From Nocardioides sp. (GTDB lineage Bacteria; Actinomycetota; Actinomycetes; Propionibacteriales; Nocardioidaceae): a DNA stretch of 42,144 bases. The position numbers and the translations under genes are program-made. The first letter of the stretch is position 1. Each line of letters begins with the position of its first letter. Location: the NCBI GenBank assembly GCA_025924815.1, contig JAICHQ010000017.1:1-42144 (forward strand), in the 5' to 3' direction. The notes under the pieces were generated by a model that saw only the letters and a list, made by a program, of their open reading frames with translations, was not told where the DNA came from and did no database searches. Of this stretch, positions 8,019 through 16,863 are shown piece by piece.

Positions 8019-9416
8019 ATGAGCGAACTGCAGCGACTGGTCTTCGAGCCCGACGACGAGCGATACCTGGCCGAGCTCGGGGAGTACGTCGCGATCCCGT
8101 CGGTCAGCCGTGACGCCGACCGCGCCACGATGCAACGCGCCGCGGAGTGGATCGCCGCCCGCATCGACTTCGCCGACCCGCAGCTCGTCGAGACCGGTGG
8201 TCACCCGGCGGTCGTCGGGTCGTGGCTCGGGCGGCCGGGCGCGCCGACGGTGCTGGTCTACGGCCACTACGACGTCCAGCCCACCGGCGACCTGGCCGAG
8301 TGGGTGACCCCGCCGTTCGAGATGACCCGCCACACGGATCAGGCGACCGGTGAGGACCGGGTGCGCGGGCGTGGAGCCACCGACGACAAGGGCCCGACGT
8401 ACCTCGCGGTCGAGACCTGCCGCCAGTTCCTCGCCCAGGAAGGATCCCTCCCGCTCAACCTGCGGTTCCTCTTCGAGGGGGAGGAGGAGATCGGCAGTCC
8501 GCACCTGGCGTCGTACGTCCGGGCACACCCCGAGACCCTGGCCGCCGACCTCGTGATCTCGGCCGACGGCGCCATGTGGCGCCCCGACGAGCCGTCGCTG
8601 TCGGTCGCGTCCAAGGGGCTCCTGGCGCTCGACCTCGAGGTCACCGGAGCCAACCGCGACCTGCACTCCGGGCGCTACGGCGGCACCGTGGCCAACCCCC
8701 TGCACGCGCTGGCGGCGATCGTGGCGTCGTTCCACGACGCCGACGGCAGCGTCGTCGTGGACGGCTTCCGCGACGGCATGGTCGCGCCCACCGAGGGCGA
8801 GCTCGCCGAGATCGATGCCGTCCGGTTCGACGAGGAGGACTACCGCGCCGACCTCGACGTGCCGGCCCTGGTGGGGGAGTCGGGGCTGTCCACGCTCGCG
8901 CGGCTCTGGACCCAGCCCACCCTCGAGGTGAACGGTATCAGCGGAGGCGGCGCGTACACCGTCATCCCACGGGTCGCTGCGGCCCACGTCACTTGCCGGC
9001 TGGTGCCGGGCCAGGACCCCGCAGCGGTCGCCGCGGCGATCCGGCGGCACGTCGAGGCCCGCACCCCTCCTGGTGTGCGGGTGCGCCTGACTCCGGAGGA
9101 CGGGGCGGTCCCGGCCTACACGATCGCGGCGGAGCACCCGGCCAACCGGGCCGCCCGAGCGGCCCTTGAGGTCGTCTATCCGGGCGAGGAGGTGCTGCTG
9201 GCGCGGATCGGCGGCACGCTGCCGGCGACCACGCTCTTCGAGGACGTGCTCGGCGCGAAGACCCTGTTCTTCTCCTTCGCCTACGCCGACGAGTGGCACC
9301 ACGCGCCCAACGAGTTCATGCGCGTACGCCGTCTCCGCGAGGGCATGCGCGCGTGGGAGGTGCTGCTGCGGCTGCTCGCCGACGGGGAGCACCGGCTGGG
9401 GGCCGCCCATGAGTGA
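8019..9416 (+). CDS. M20-family metallopeptidase (carnosinase/CNDP-like)
   Basis: A 465-residue di-zinc dipeptidase. Zinc and catalytic residues are visible: His83 and Asp85 in YGHYDVQPTG, the bridging Asp in GRGATDDKGP (about 117-126), the general-base and ligand glutamates in EGEEEIGS (about 153-160), and the inter-subunit catalytic His in DLHSGRYGG. The dimerisation lid domain fills about 195-345. Members cleave dipeptides, N-acyl amino acids or beta-alanyl peptides. It sits between the SDR and the M19 dipeptidase and overlaps the latter by eight bases. It would act in the cytoplasm on imported peptide fragments. Confidence 0.92.
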   Translation: MSELQRLVFEPDDERYLAELGEYVAIPSVSRDADRATMQRAAEWIAARIDFADPQLVETGGHPAVVGSWLGRPGAPTVLVYGHYDVQPTGDLAEWVTPPFEMTRHTDQATGEDRVRGRGATDDKGPTYLAVETCRQFLAQEGSLPLNLRFLFEGEEEIGSPHLASYVRAHPETLAADLVISADGAMWRPDEPSLSVASKGLLALDLEVTGANRDLHSGRYGGTVANPLHALAAIVASFHDADGSVVVDGFRDGMVAPTEGELAEIDAVRFDEEDYRADLDVPALVGESGLSTLARLWTQPTLEVNGISGGGAYTVIPRVAAAHVTCRLVPGQDPAAVAAAIRRHVEARTPPGVRVRLTPEDGAVPAYTIAAEHPANRAARAALEVVYPGEEVLLARIGGTLPATTLFEDVLGAKTLFFSFAYADEWHHAPNEFMRVRRLREGMRAWEVLLRLLADGEHRLGAAHE

Positions 9417-10650
9417 CCAGCCGGGCGATGCCTACACGTCGTACGGGTACCTTCCGGCCGGCGAGCTCGAGCAGTTCGACCTGGACCCGGAGTTCGACCG
9501 GGTGCCGGCTTACGACCTCGGCCTCGACGAGGCCCAAGCCGCGCGGGCCGAGCGGCTGCTGCGCGACTCGGTGGTGGTGAGCCTGCACGACCACCCTGTG
9601 GTGTTCCCGAAGGACGTCGCCGAGATCCCGGCGTACAACCGCACCGGCCGTCAACACACGGCGTTCGAGGGGCTGCGGCGGTCCGGCATGACCGCGGTCT
9701 TCGACAACATGATGGACGGCACCGCGTGCGTCACCGGGCACGCGCCGTGGCGCTGGGACGACGTCGTCACCGATCTCGGCATGCGCCAGGCCGATCTCGC
9801 CCACCAGCGCGACGTGGTGGTGGTCCGCACCGTCGATGACATCCTCGACGCCCATCGCGACGGCTCGGTGGGACTGGTCTTCGGCCTGGAGGCGGCGACC
9901 CCGATCGAGAACGAGCTCGACCGTCTGGATGTGCTGTTCGGTCTCGGGCTGCGCCAGATCGGGATCGCCTACAGCGACTCCAACGCCCTGGGCTCCGGGC
10001 TGATCGACGGCGACGCCGGCGGGCTGACCCACTTCGGCCGCCAGGCCGTGGCCCGGATGAACGCCGTCGGCCTGGCCGTCGACGTCTCCCACTCCAATGA
10101 CCGCACCGGCATCGAGACCTGCGAGGCGAGCACGGCACCGGTCTTCATGACCCACGCCGGCGCGCGCGCCCTGTGGGACATCCCGCGCCTGAAGAGCGAC
10201 GACGCGCTGCGGGCAATCGCCGCGACGGGTGGGGTGATCGGCATGTCGGCGGCGCCGCACACGACGATCTCCTACGCCCACCGGGAGCACTCGATCGAAT
10301 CGGTGATGGACCACTTCGAGTACATCGCGGAGCTCGTCGGTCTCGAGCACGTCGCGTTCGGGCCCGACACGCTCTTCGTCGACCACGTGGGTCTGCACCG
10401 CCAGTTCGCCCACCTGCTCGCCGGGGCGACGTCCGGCGAGCCAGAGCATCCCCGCGTCGCCTACGTGGCGGGTCTGGAGAGCCCGGAGGAGTGCTTCCGC
10501 AACATCGTCGGGTGGTTGGTGAGACGGGGGTACGGCGACAGGGACATCGAGGCCGTCATCGGCGGCAACGTCATCAGGGCCCTACGCGAGATCTGGTCGG
10601 CGTACGAACGGCTGCCCCACGCCGGACGGCCAGGCCGGCCAGAGCGATGA
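9409..10650 (+). CDS. M19-family (membrane dipeptidase-like) metallodipeptidase
   Basis: A 413-residue relative of renal dipeptidase, cleaving dipeptides including those with a D- or dehydro residue at the C-terminus. The first metal motif is His60-Asp61-His62 in SLHDHPVV, a variant of the usual DGHND. The bridging glutamate lies in FGLEAATP, and further histidines in DVSHSNDRT and MTHAGAR. FGPDTLF replaces the usual GSDFDG end motif. No signal peptide is seen, so it is cytoplasmic despite the family name. It overlaps the M20 gene by eight bases and its 3' end overlaps the convergent MFS gene by 77 bp. Confidence 0.9.
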   Translation: MSDQPGDAYTSYGYLPAGELEQFDLDPEFDRVPAYDLGLDEAQAARAERLLRDSVVVSLHDHPVVFPKDVAEIPAYNRTGRQHTAFEGLRRSGMTAVFDNMMDGTACVTGHAPWRWDDVVTDLGMRQADLAHQRDVVVVRTVDDILDAHRDGSVGLVFGLEAATPIENELDRLDVLFGLGLRQIGIAYSDSNALGSGLIDGDAGGLTHFGRQAVARMNAVGLAVDVSHSNDRTGIETCEASTAPVFMTHAGARALWDIPRLKSDDALRAIAATGGVIGMSAAPHTTISYAHREHSIESVMDHFEYIAELVGLEHVAFGPDTLFVDHVGLHRQFAHLLAGATSGEPEHPRVAYVAGLESPEECFRNIVGWLVRRGYGDRDIEAVIGGNVIRALREIWSAYERLPHAGRPGRPER

Positions 10651-11806
10651 CCAGGCCTACGAGGCCGACGGCGAGGAGCCCGCCCTGCCACCCGAGTCCG
10701 TCGATGGCCACGCCGGTGATCGGCGCACCCGCGGCGTTCCCGAGGGTGGTGGCGGAGCCGTGCCAGCCCATGGCCTCGCCCCGGTTGCCCGCCGGCACGA
10801 CCCGAGAGAGCTCGTCGGTGACCGCGGTGACGGTGGGCGAGGACAGCGAGCCGGCGACGGTCAGGAACACGATGAACCAGGTGCGGTCGGGCGCGGCAGC
10901 GACCAGGACGGCCGAGATCGCGAGCAGGACGAGCACGACCGAGGCCGGAGGATGCCGGTGCAGGGCGCCGTACACGAGCCCGGTCGGGATGGCTGCGGCC
11001 GCCCACAGGGCCAGCACCCATCCGGTCGCCCCGGGCGTGTGCCAGTGCCGCATCGCCGCGACGGCCACGAGGTCCTCGCCGATGAGGATGAACGTCGCCG
11101 TCGCGGCCATCGCCAGCACGACGGCCACACCCGGGGTCAACCAGTGCGGGACGAAGCGGTGCCACCCGGCGCCCGGATGGCCGGGCAACCCGGGCTCGGG
11201 CGTCGCCGCGGGCGCATGGTCGGGGGCGTGCAGCGGGGGGTCCGCCAGCCAGATGAGCCCTCCACCGGCGGCCGAGGCGAGCTGGCACACGAGCAGGGCC
11301 GAGGGAGTCGGGATCGTGGTGGCGAGCAGGACACCGATGACCGGCCCGACCATGAAGGTCAGGTCGGTGGTGATGCCGTCGATCGACAGGGCCGTGGTCC
11401 GCTGTCCGAGGGTGGTGTGCCCGATGATCACCTGCCGGGTGATGGCGAACGTGGGAACCGTGAAGAGCGCGGCCCCCGCGACCAGCAGCAGGAACGACCA
11501 GTAGCCGACGAACGGCGCGACGCACCAGCAAGCCGGGAGCACGATCAACGACGGGAGCACCGCCCGGCGCAGTCCGAGCTGGTCGAGCCGTCGACCGCGC
11601 CACGGGCCGCTGAGGCCGAGCATCGCGGCCTGCACCGCGGCCACGAGGCCGGCCATGGCGAAGCTGTGGTGCAGGTGGCTGACCACGTGCAGCGTGACCA
11701 CGATGTTCCCGGCCCACAACGGGATTCGCGTGACCAGTGCGAGAGAGAGCACCCGGCGTACGGGCGGGATCCGGAGGACCTCGCCGTACGTGTCGAGGCC
11801 GAGCAC
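10574..11806 (-). CDS. MFS transporter
   Basis: A 410-residue major facilitator with about twelve hydrophobic segments and an Arg/Pro-rich cytoplasmic linker near residues 195-215 (ATPEPGLPGHPGAGW). Motif-A-like basic residues follow TM2 (GRRLDQLGLRRA). The start is GTG at 11806, six bases after the stop of the upstream dehydrogenase, so the two are co-transcribed. Its 3' end runs 77 bp into the opposing dipeptidase gene. It resembles drug-efflux carriers (12-TM), so it may export a product or toxic analogue; the substrate is unknown. Confidence 0.85.
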   Translation of the reverse strand: MLGLDTYGEVLRIPPVRRVLSLALVTRIPLWAGNIVVTLHVVSHLHHSFAMAGLVAAVQAAMLGLSGPWRGRRLDQLGLRRAVLPSLIVLPACWCVAPFVGYWSFLLLVAGAALFTVPTFAITRQVIIGHTTLGQRTTALSIDGITTDLTFMVGPVIGVLLATTIPTPSALLVCQLASAAGGGLIWLADPPLHAPDHAPAATPEPGLPGHPGAGWHRFVPHWLTPGVAVVLAMAATATFILIGEDLVAVAAMRHWHTPGATGWVLALWAAAAIPTGLVYGALHRHPPASVVLVLLAISAVLVAAAPDRTWFIVFLTVAGSLSSPTVTAVTDELSRVVPAGNRGEAMGWHGSATTLGNAAGAPITGVAIDGLGWQGGLLAVGLVGLVIALAGLAVRRGAAVRTPTRSRVGP

Positions 11807-11812
11807 CTCAGC

Positions 11813-12859
11813 TCACGGTACGAGGGCGACCTTGATCGCCTCGCGACGGTCCATCGCGACGTAGGCCTCGGGCGTCTGCTCGAGGGTCAGGGTGAGGTCG
11901 AAGACCGCTCCCGCCGCGAGGCTGCCGGCCACCACGCGCTCGACGAGGTCGGGCAGGTAGCGCCGCACGGGAGCGATCCCGACGCGGACGCCGAGGTTGC
12001 GGGACAGCAGCGGCATCGTCTCGATCGTCGGAGCCGTGTGCGGTACGCCGACGGCGCCGACCTGGCCACCGTCGCAGACGACGTCGAGCGCCGTCGTCCA
12101 CGAGTCGGGGGTGCCGACGGCCTCGACGACCGCTTCGGCCCCGTGACCGTTGGTCAGGTCGAGCACGGCCTCCTTCGCCTCCTCGCCGCGTACGGCGACG
12201 ACGTCGGTCGCGCCGAACTGCCGGCCGAGGGCCTGCCGGGTCGGGTTGCGGCTGAGCAGGATCACCTGCTCGGCCTTGAGCAGGGTGACGGCGCCGAGCA
12301 CGGCGCAGAGGCCGACGGCACCGTCGCCGACGACCACGGCCGTGACGCCGTCGGTGACGCCGGCCATGACGGCGCCGTGCAGGCCGGTGGCCATCACGTC
12401 GGACGTCGCCAGCAGGTCGAGCAGCCCAGCGTCGTCGTAGGCCTCGACGCCGCCGGGGATGACGACGAGGTTGGCGTCGGCGAACGGCACCCGGAGGGCC
12501 TCTCCCTGGGCACCGTCGTGGTCACCGCCGCCCCAGGTGCCGGACTGGGGACAGGAGGTGGGCAGACCGTGCCGGCACCACCAGCAGGCGCCGCAGCCGT
12601 AGCTGAACGGCGCGACCACGAAGTCGCCCGGCCGGAGCGTGCTCACGGCGCTGCCGACCTCCTCGACCGTGCCGATGAACTCGTGGCCCAGGCGTGAGCG
12701 GGGCTCACGCTTGAACGTGTCGCGGTAGGCCCAGAGGTCGGAGCCGCAGACGCACGACCGGACGACCCGGACGACGGCGTCGGTGGGCTGCTGGACGGTC
12801 GGGTCCGGGACGTCGTCGACCACCACGTGGCCGGCATCGAGATACAGGGCTGCTCGCAC
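11813..12859 (-). CDS. Zinc-dependent medium-chain alcohol dehydrogenase
   Basis: A 348-residue MDR-superfamily dehydrogenase. The catalytic zinc site is visible as SCVCGSDLW and LGHEF, and the structural zinc site as four cysteines in CGACWWCRHGLPTSCPQSG. The Rossmann motif GDGAVGLCAV (about 171-180) binds NAD(P). It resembles threonine- and glutathione-independent formaldehyde-type dehydrogenases. The GTG at 12859 is chosen because it gives the normal N-terminus (RAALYLDAGHVVVDD) and is preceded by AGGAG. It lies 44 bp after the fusion gene and six bp before the MFS gene. Confidence 0.9.
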   Translation of the reverse strand: MRAALYLDAGHVVVDDVPDPTVQQPTDAVVRVVRSCVCGSDLWAYRDTFKREPRSRLGHEFIGTVEEVGSAVSTLRPGDFVVAPFSYGCGACWWCRHGLPTSCPQSGTWGGGDHDGAQGEALRVPFADANLVVIPGGVEAYDDAGLLDLLATSDVMATGLHGAVMAGVTDGVTAVVVGDGAVGLCAVLGAVTLLKAEQVILLSRNPTRQALGRQFGATDVVAVRGEEAKEAVLDLTNGHGAEAVVEAVGTPDSWTTALDVVCDGGQVGAVGVPHTAPTIETMPLLSRNLGVRVGIAPVRRYLPDLVERVVAGSLAAGAVFDLTLTLEQTPEAYVAMDRREAIKVALVP

Positions 12860-12903
12860 GAGGAGGACTCCTGGGTCTGGGGGTGTGGACGAGGAACGAG
12901 GGC

Positions 12904-15033
12904 TCAGCCGGCCAGCGCGGCCTCGACCGCGGCAGCGAGGCGGAGCAGGGCAGCATCGGCGCCGACGGGCGCCGCGAGCTGCAGCCCCACCGGCAACCCC
13001 TCGGCGGTGACGCCGCACGGCACGGTGACGGCCGGGTGGCCGGTGACGTTGTAGGGGCCGGTGAAGATGCCCTCGATCTCGCCCGCCGGGGTGTCGATCG
13101 GTGGGGTGGACTTCGGGGCGGCGTACGGCACGACCGGCCCGACGAGGGCGTCCACGTCGTCCCACAGCGCGTCGACGGACGGTCGCAGGTCGTCCCGGCG
13201 GGCCAGCGCCTCCGCGCGCGCGACGGGTGACGCGTGCTCCGCGGCCGCAACGAGGCGCGCGGTCGGCTTCCCGAAGTGGCCGGGTCGCGTCCGCAGCGTC
13301 TCGCCGTGGGCCCCCCACAGCTCAGCCATCAGGATCGGCTCGAGCAGCGCCTCCATCTCGACCAGCGGGGCCGAGTCGCGGGTCACCCGGGTGAAGCCGG
13401 CATCGGCGAGCCGGTCGAGCGCGGCTCGGGTGATGGCCGCGATCTCGGGGTCGAGCCGCGGATCGGCCAGCTGTCCCTCGAGGACGCCGAGCCTCCGGCT
13501 GTCGGCAGCGGCCGGGTCGGGGTCGGCGAGGCCCGGCATGTCGGCCATCGCGGCGAGCAGCGGCCCGCAGTCCGCCACGCTGGCGGCGAGCACGCCGACG
13601 TGGTCGAGCGAGTGCGACAACGGGGTCACGCCGGTTGCGTCGACCAGGCCGTAGCTCGGCTTGAACCCGACGACACCGCAGTAGGCGGCGGGGATGCGGA
13701 TGGAGCCACCGGTGTCGGTGCCGAGCGCGGCCCGACAGACGCCGGCTCCCACCAGGGCCGCGGATCCGCCGCTGGAGCCACCGGCGGTGCGGTCGGGCCG
13801 CACCGGATTGCGTGCCTCGGGCACGTCGGGATGCGGGGCGCCCGCGGCGTACTCCAGCAGGGACGAGAGGGCGAAGACGTCGGCGGCCGCCTCGCGGAGC
13901 CGGGCGACCACCGGGGCGTCGGCCTCGCTGGCAGGTCCGGCCATGTCGGTCGGGTTGCCGTTGCCACGAGGGAGGCCCGCGACGTCGATGATGTCCTTGA
14001 CCGCGACGGGCACCCCGTGGAGCGGGCCGTCCGCCGCTCGGGGCGGGGCCGGGATCGACGCGACGACGGCGTTCAACGGACGGCCCAGCCGTTCGAGGCG
14101 CTCCAAAGCGGCCAGCAGATCGAGGTTGGCGACCTCGCAGGTGCGCTCGCCGCGCTCGATCGACCGGATGATTGCGGCCGTGTACGACGTCAGCGGCCCG
14201 GCCAGGAGGTCGAGCTCGGCCACCTCGGTGGGCCGGCGGCGCACCATCAGGTCGCGGTAGATGCCGCTGTGCGACTTCGCGCTGCCTCGGTTGAAGGCCA
14301 CCAGTCGGCTCAGGGATCCGGGCAGGTCGTCGGGCTCGAACCCGTCGAAGCCCCGTGGCGTCACCGGCGCCTGCGCCAGCACCTCGCGGGCGATGGCGAG
14401 CATCAGCGGCTGGTAGCGCGGGTCCTCGAGGCTGTCGGCGATCGACAGGTCGGACACCGCACCGGCCCACAGCATCGCACCGTACGCCTCCTTGGCCCAC
14501 AGGTAGCCCATGATGCTGTCGGTCGCCTCGGCGTAGGGCAGCGCGTCCGCGATTGACCGTAGGCGATCGGTCAGCTGCCCGTCGAGCTCGCCGATCCGGA
14601 AGGTGCCGACGTTGCCCTGGATAACCTCGCCGGGCGCGACGTAGTCGGCGCCGAAGTTGACGAAGCACACCAGCAGCCGCTCGTAGCCCACGACCGGGCC
14701 GATCTTGTCCGATGTCAGTCCGTTCTGCAGTGAGACCACCACGGCGTCCGGTGCCAGCCGGCCGCGCAGGGCCTCGACGGCGGCCGTCGTGTGCTGCGAC
14801 TTCACCGCGAGCAGCACCGTGCCGCCGAGGCTGTCGGGAAGCTGGTCGGGGGTCACCGCGCTCGCCGGCACGACGAAGTCGTTGACCGGTCCCGTGACGT
14901 GGAGGCCGTCCCGGTTCATTGCGGCGACGTGCTCGGGGTCGGCGTCGCAGAACAGGACGTCGTGCCCGGCGCGGGCGAGGTGCGCACCCACGGTTCCGCC
15001 GATGGCTCCGGCGCCGATGACGGTGAACTGCAT
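12904..15033 (-). CDS. Ketopantoate reductase-like / amidase-signature fusion protein
   Basis: One uninterrupted 709-residue protein with two enzymes. Residues 1-about 312 are a PanE/ApbA-type 2-ketoacid reductase. They have VIGAGAIGGTVG (5-16) for NADP, AVKSQHT (76-82), SLQNGL, and Lys181 in YLWAKEAYG, at the position of the PanE catalytic lysine. Residues about 320-705 are an amidase-signature domain with a complete Ser-cisSer-Lys triad: Lys346 in GVPVAVKDIIDV, Ser420 in TAGGSSGGSAA, and Ser444 in GTDTGGSIRIPAA. The amidase part is a little short at its N-terminus compared with stand-alone amidases (450-500). A plausible role is release of an amide from a ketoacid or hydroxyacid conjugate and reduction of the acid. 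It is divergent from the ABC transporter and first in its operon. Confidence 0.9.
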   Translation of the reverse strand: MQFTVIGAGAIGGTVGAHLARAGHDVLFCDADPEHVAAMNRDGLHVTGPVNDFVVPASAVTPDQLPDSLGGTVLLAVKSQHTTAAVEALRGRLAPDAVVVSLQNGLTSDKIGPVVGYERLLVCFVNFGADYVAPGEVIQGNVGTFRIGELDGQLTDRLRSIADALPYAEATDSIMGYLWAKEAYGAMLWAGAVSDLSIADSLEDPRYQPLMLAIAREVLAQAPVTPRGFDGFEPDDLPGSLSRLVAFNRGSAKSHSGIYRDLMVRRRPTEVAELDLLAGPLTSYTAAIIRSIERGERTCEVANLDLLAALERLERLGRPLNAVVASIPAPPRAADGPLHGVPVAVKDIIDVAGLPRGNGNPTDMAGPASEADAPVVARLREAAADVFALSSLLEYAAGAPHPDVPEARNPVRPDRTAGGSSGGSAALVGAGVCRAALGTDTGGSIRIPAAYCGVVGFKPSYGLVDATGVTPLSHSLDHVGVLAASVADCGPLLAAMADMPGLADPDPAAADSRRLGVLEGQLADPRLDPEIAAITRAALDRLADAGFTRVTRDSAPLVEMEALLEPILMAELWGAHGETLRTRPGHFGKPTARLVAAAEHASPVARAEALARRDDLRPSVDALWDDVDALVGPVVPYAAPKSTPPIDTPAGEIEGIFTGPYNVTGHPAVTVPCGVTAEGLPVGLQLAAPVGADAALLRLAAAVEAALAG

Positions 15034-15104
15034 TTGGTGCCTTTCGGGTGGGTGTCCACAAAGCGGACGCGGATCTCGACTGTGGTGCAAAGTCGGAGGG
15101 AATA

Positions 15105-15123
15105 GTACAGTCGACTGCATACA
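15105..15123. promoter_or_regulatory. Candidate operator in the second divergent promoter
   Basis: The sequence GTACAGTCGACTGCATACA contains the perfect palindrome CAGTCGACTG (15108-15117) overlapping TGCATACA. Related elements (TGTATACA and CAGTCGACT) occur in the GntR/ligase gap at 4.8 kb. It lies 72 bp from the fusion-gene start and 63 bp from the lipoprotein start, so one protein bound here could control both directions. Confidence 0.45.
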
Positions 15124-15185
15124 AAACACCGAGTGAACTGTCCCGCGCCAGTCCGCGACCACCGATCGATCCCCAGGAGAGTGCG

Positions 15186-16844
15186 ATGACCGAGAACGAC
15201 GAGCGCCGGCGAGCGATGGCTGCCTACCGGATCAGCCGGCGGAGCATGCTGCGGACCGGCATGTTCGCCGCCGGCGGTGTCGGTGTGGCGAGCCTGCTGG
15301 CCGCCTGCGGCAGCTCGGACTCCTCGACGGCCGCCTCGCCGTCGGCATCGGGCAGCCTGAGCACCTCCGCGCCGGACGGCAAGCCGGGTGGGTCGGTGAC
15401 CATCGTGCGCAACGAGGACGCACAGGGCTTCGACAAGACCATGGTCTTCTCCAACGGCTCGATCTGGATCTACGTCAACCTCTGGGAGACGATGACGATC
15501 AGCAGCTCCAACGGTCGCGACGTGCAGCCGTGGATCGCCGAGAGCTGGGAGCAGTCGAAGGACAAGCTCACCTGGACGTTCAAGATCAAGGACGGGGTGA
15601 TGTTCTCCGACGGCAGCCCCATGACCTCGGAAGACATCAAGTTCAGCCTGGACGAGGCCAGCAGCACCAAGGGCGGCTGGGAGTTCATCAACAGCGCGAT
15701 CAAGCAGGTCACCGCTCCCGACCCCACGACCCTGGTCATCGAGACCAAATACGCCTGGGCGCCGCTGCTCGCCGATCTCGCCTGCCCCAACAACGGCATC
15801 GTGCCGAAGGACTACGGCGGCCGTTCGAAGGCCGACTACTACGACGCCCCCGTCGGCACCGGGCCGTTCATGTGGGGCGAGTGGAAGAAGGGCACGTCCA
15901 CCACGTTGAAGAAGAACCCTCACTACTGGCGCAAGGACGGCGCGGGCACCCAGCTGCCCTACCTCGACCAGGTCGTGTGGAGCGTCGTGGCCGACGACAA
16001 CACCCGCAACGTGCAGGTGCAGGGTGGCCAGGCGCAGATCAACGAGAACCCGCCGTTCTCGACCGTCACGCAGCTGCAGGGGTCGGGCAAGGTCGACGTG
16101 ACCCTCTTCCCCTCCACGCGGACCGACTACATCCTGATGAACCAGAAGGTGAACTACTTCCAGGACCAGAACGTCCGGTTGGCCATCTCCTACGCCATCG
16201 ACCGCGAGGCCTTGATCAAGGCGCTCCTCTTCGGCAACGGAACGCCGGCCAACTCGCTGTTCATGCCGACGGTCCCGTTCTACGACAAGAACACTCCCGG
16301 CCAGACCTACGACATGGACAAGGCCAAGTCTGCCCTGGCGGCCTCGAAGTATCCCGACGGGTTCTCCATCGTCTGGTCGGCGATGTCCGGTGACTCGACC
16401 GACGCAGCCATCGCCCAGGTGCTCCAGGCCTCGCTCAAGGAGCTGGGCATCACGATGTCGATCAAGAACGTCGACCCGAGCGCCCTGCACGCCCTGCAGA
16501 ACGAGCAGAACTACCAGATCTCCCACTCGTACTGGACGATGGACATCGCCGACCCCGACGAGCTGGTCCAGTTCGCGGTGCTGCCCGAGGGCGGTGGCCA
16601 CTCCTTCGACACCGGTTACCTCGACAAGAACGCGCAGAACCTCGCCCGCAAGGCCGAGCGGGAGTTCGACCCCACCAAGCGCCAGGCTCTCTACTCGGAG
16701 CTGCAGAAGGTGCTGGCGGAGTCGGCGTTCCTGCCGCCGCTGTGGTACCAGCCGATGCCGTACGCCACGGCCAAGAACGTGAAGGGCTTCTTCGTCAAGC
16801 CGACCGGGCTGTACGACATGGGTGTCGTCAGCCTCAGTTCGTGA
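15186..16844 (+). CDS. ABC transporter substrate-binding lipoprotein, SBP family 5 (oligopeptide type)
   Basis: A 552-residue extracytoplasmic receptor for a Dpp/Opp-type importer. The N-terminus has a Tat-like motif ISRRSMLRTG (about 17-26) and a lipobox LLAAC, with the modified Cys near residue 42. This predicts a folded lipoprotein exported by Tat and anchored outside. A Ser/Ala-rich linker follows. Family signatures include DVQPWIAESWEQ, TWTFKIKDGVMFSDGSPM, APVGTGPF and RLAISYAIDREALIKALL. The adjacent peptidase and amidase genes suggest a peptide or N-acyl compound as ligand. An AGGAGA site precedes the ATG, and the gene leads the transporter operon. Confidence 0.93.
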   Translation: MTENDERRRAMAAYRISRRSMLRTGMFAAGGVGVASLLAACGSSDSSTAASPSASGSLSTSAPDGKPGGSVTIVRNEDAQGFDKTMVFSNGSIWIYVNLWETMTISSSNGRDVQPWIAESWEQSKDKLTWTFKIKDGVMFSDGSPMTSEDIKFSLDEASSTKGGWEFINSAIKQVTAPDPTTLVIETKYAWAPLLADLACPNNGIVPKDYGGRSKADYYDAPVGTGPFMWGEWKKGTSTTLKKNPHYWRKDGAGTQLPYLDQVVWSVVADDNTRNVQVQGGQAQINENPPFSTVTQLQGSGKVDVTLFPSTRTDYILMNQKVNYFQDQNVRLAISYAIDREALIKALLFGNGTPANSLFMPTVPFYDKNTPGQTYDMDKAKSALAASKYPDGFSIVWSAMSGDSTDAAIAQVLQASLKELGITMSIKNVDPSALHALQNEQNYQISHSYWTMDIADPDELVQFAVLPEGGGHSFDTGYLDKNAQNLARKAEREFDPTKRQALYSELQKVLAESAFLPPLWYQPMPYATAKNVKGFFVKPTGLYDMGVVSLSS

Positions 16845-16863
16845 GAGCGACCGGCGCCCGCTG

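Noticed and set aside
7212..9410. 732-codon open frame on the minus strand
   Set aside because: It is antisense to the SDR and M20 genes, Arg/Gly/Asp-rich and without any domain. It is a by-product of high GC at third codon positions.
10760..12697. 645-codon open frame on the plus strand
   Set aside because: Antisense to the MFS and zinc dehydrogenase genes, which have clear family motifs. The plus-strand product is low-complexity.
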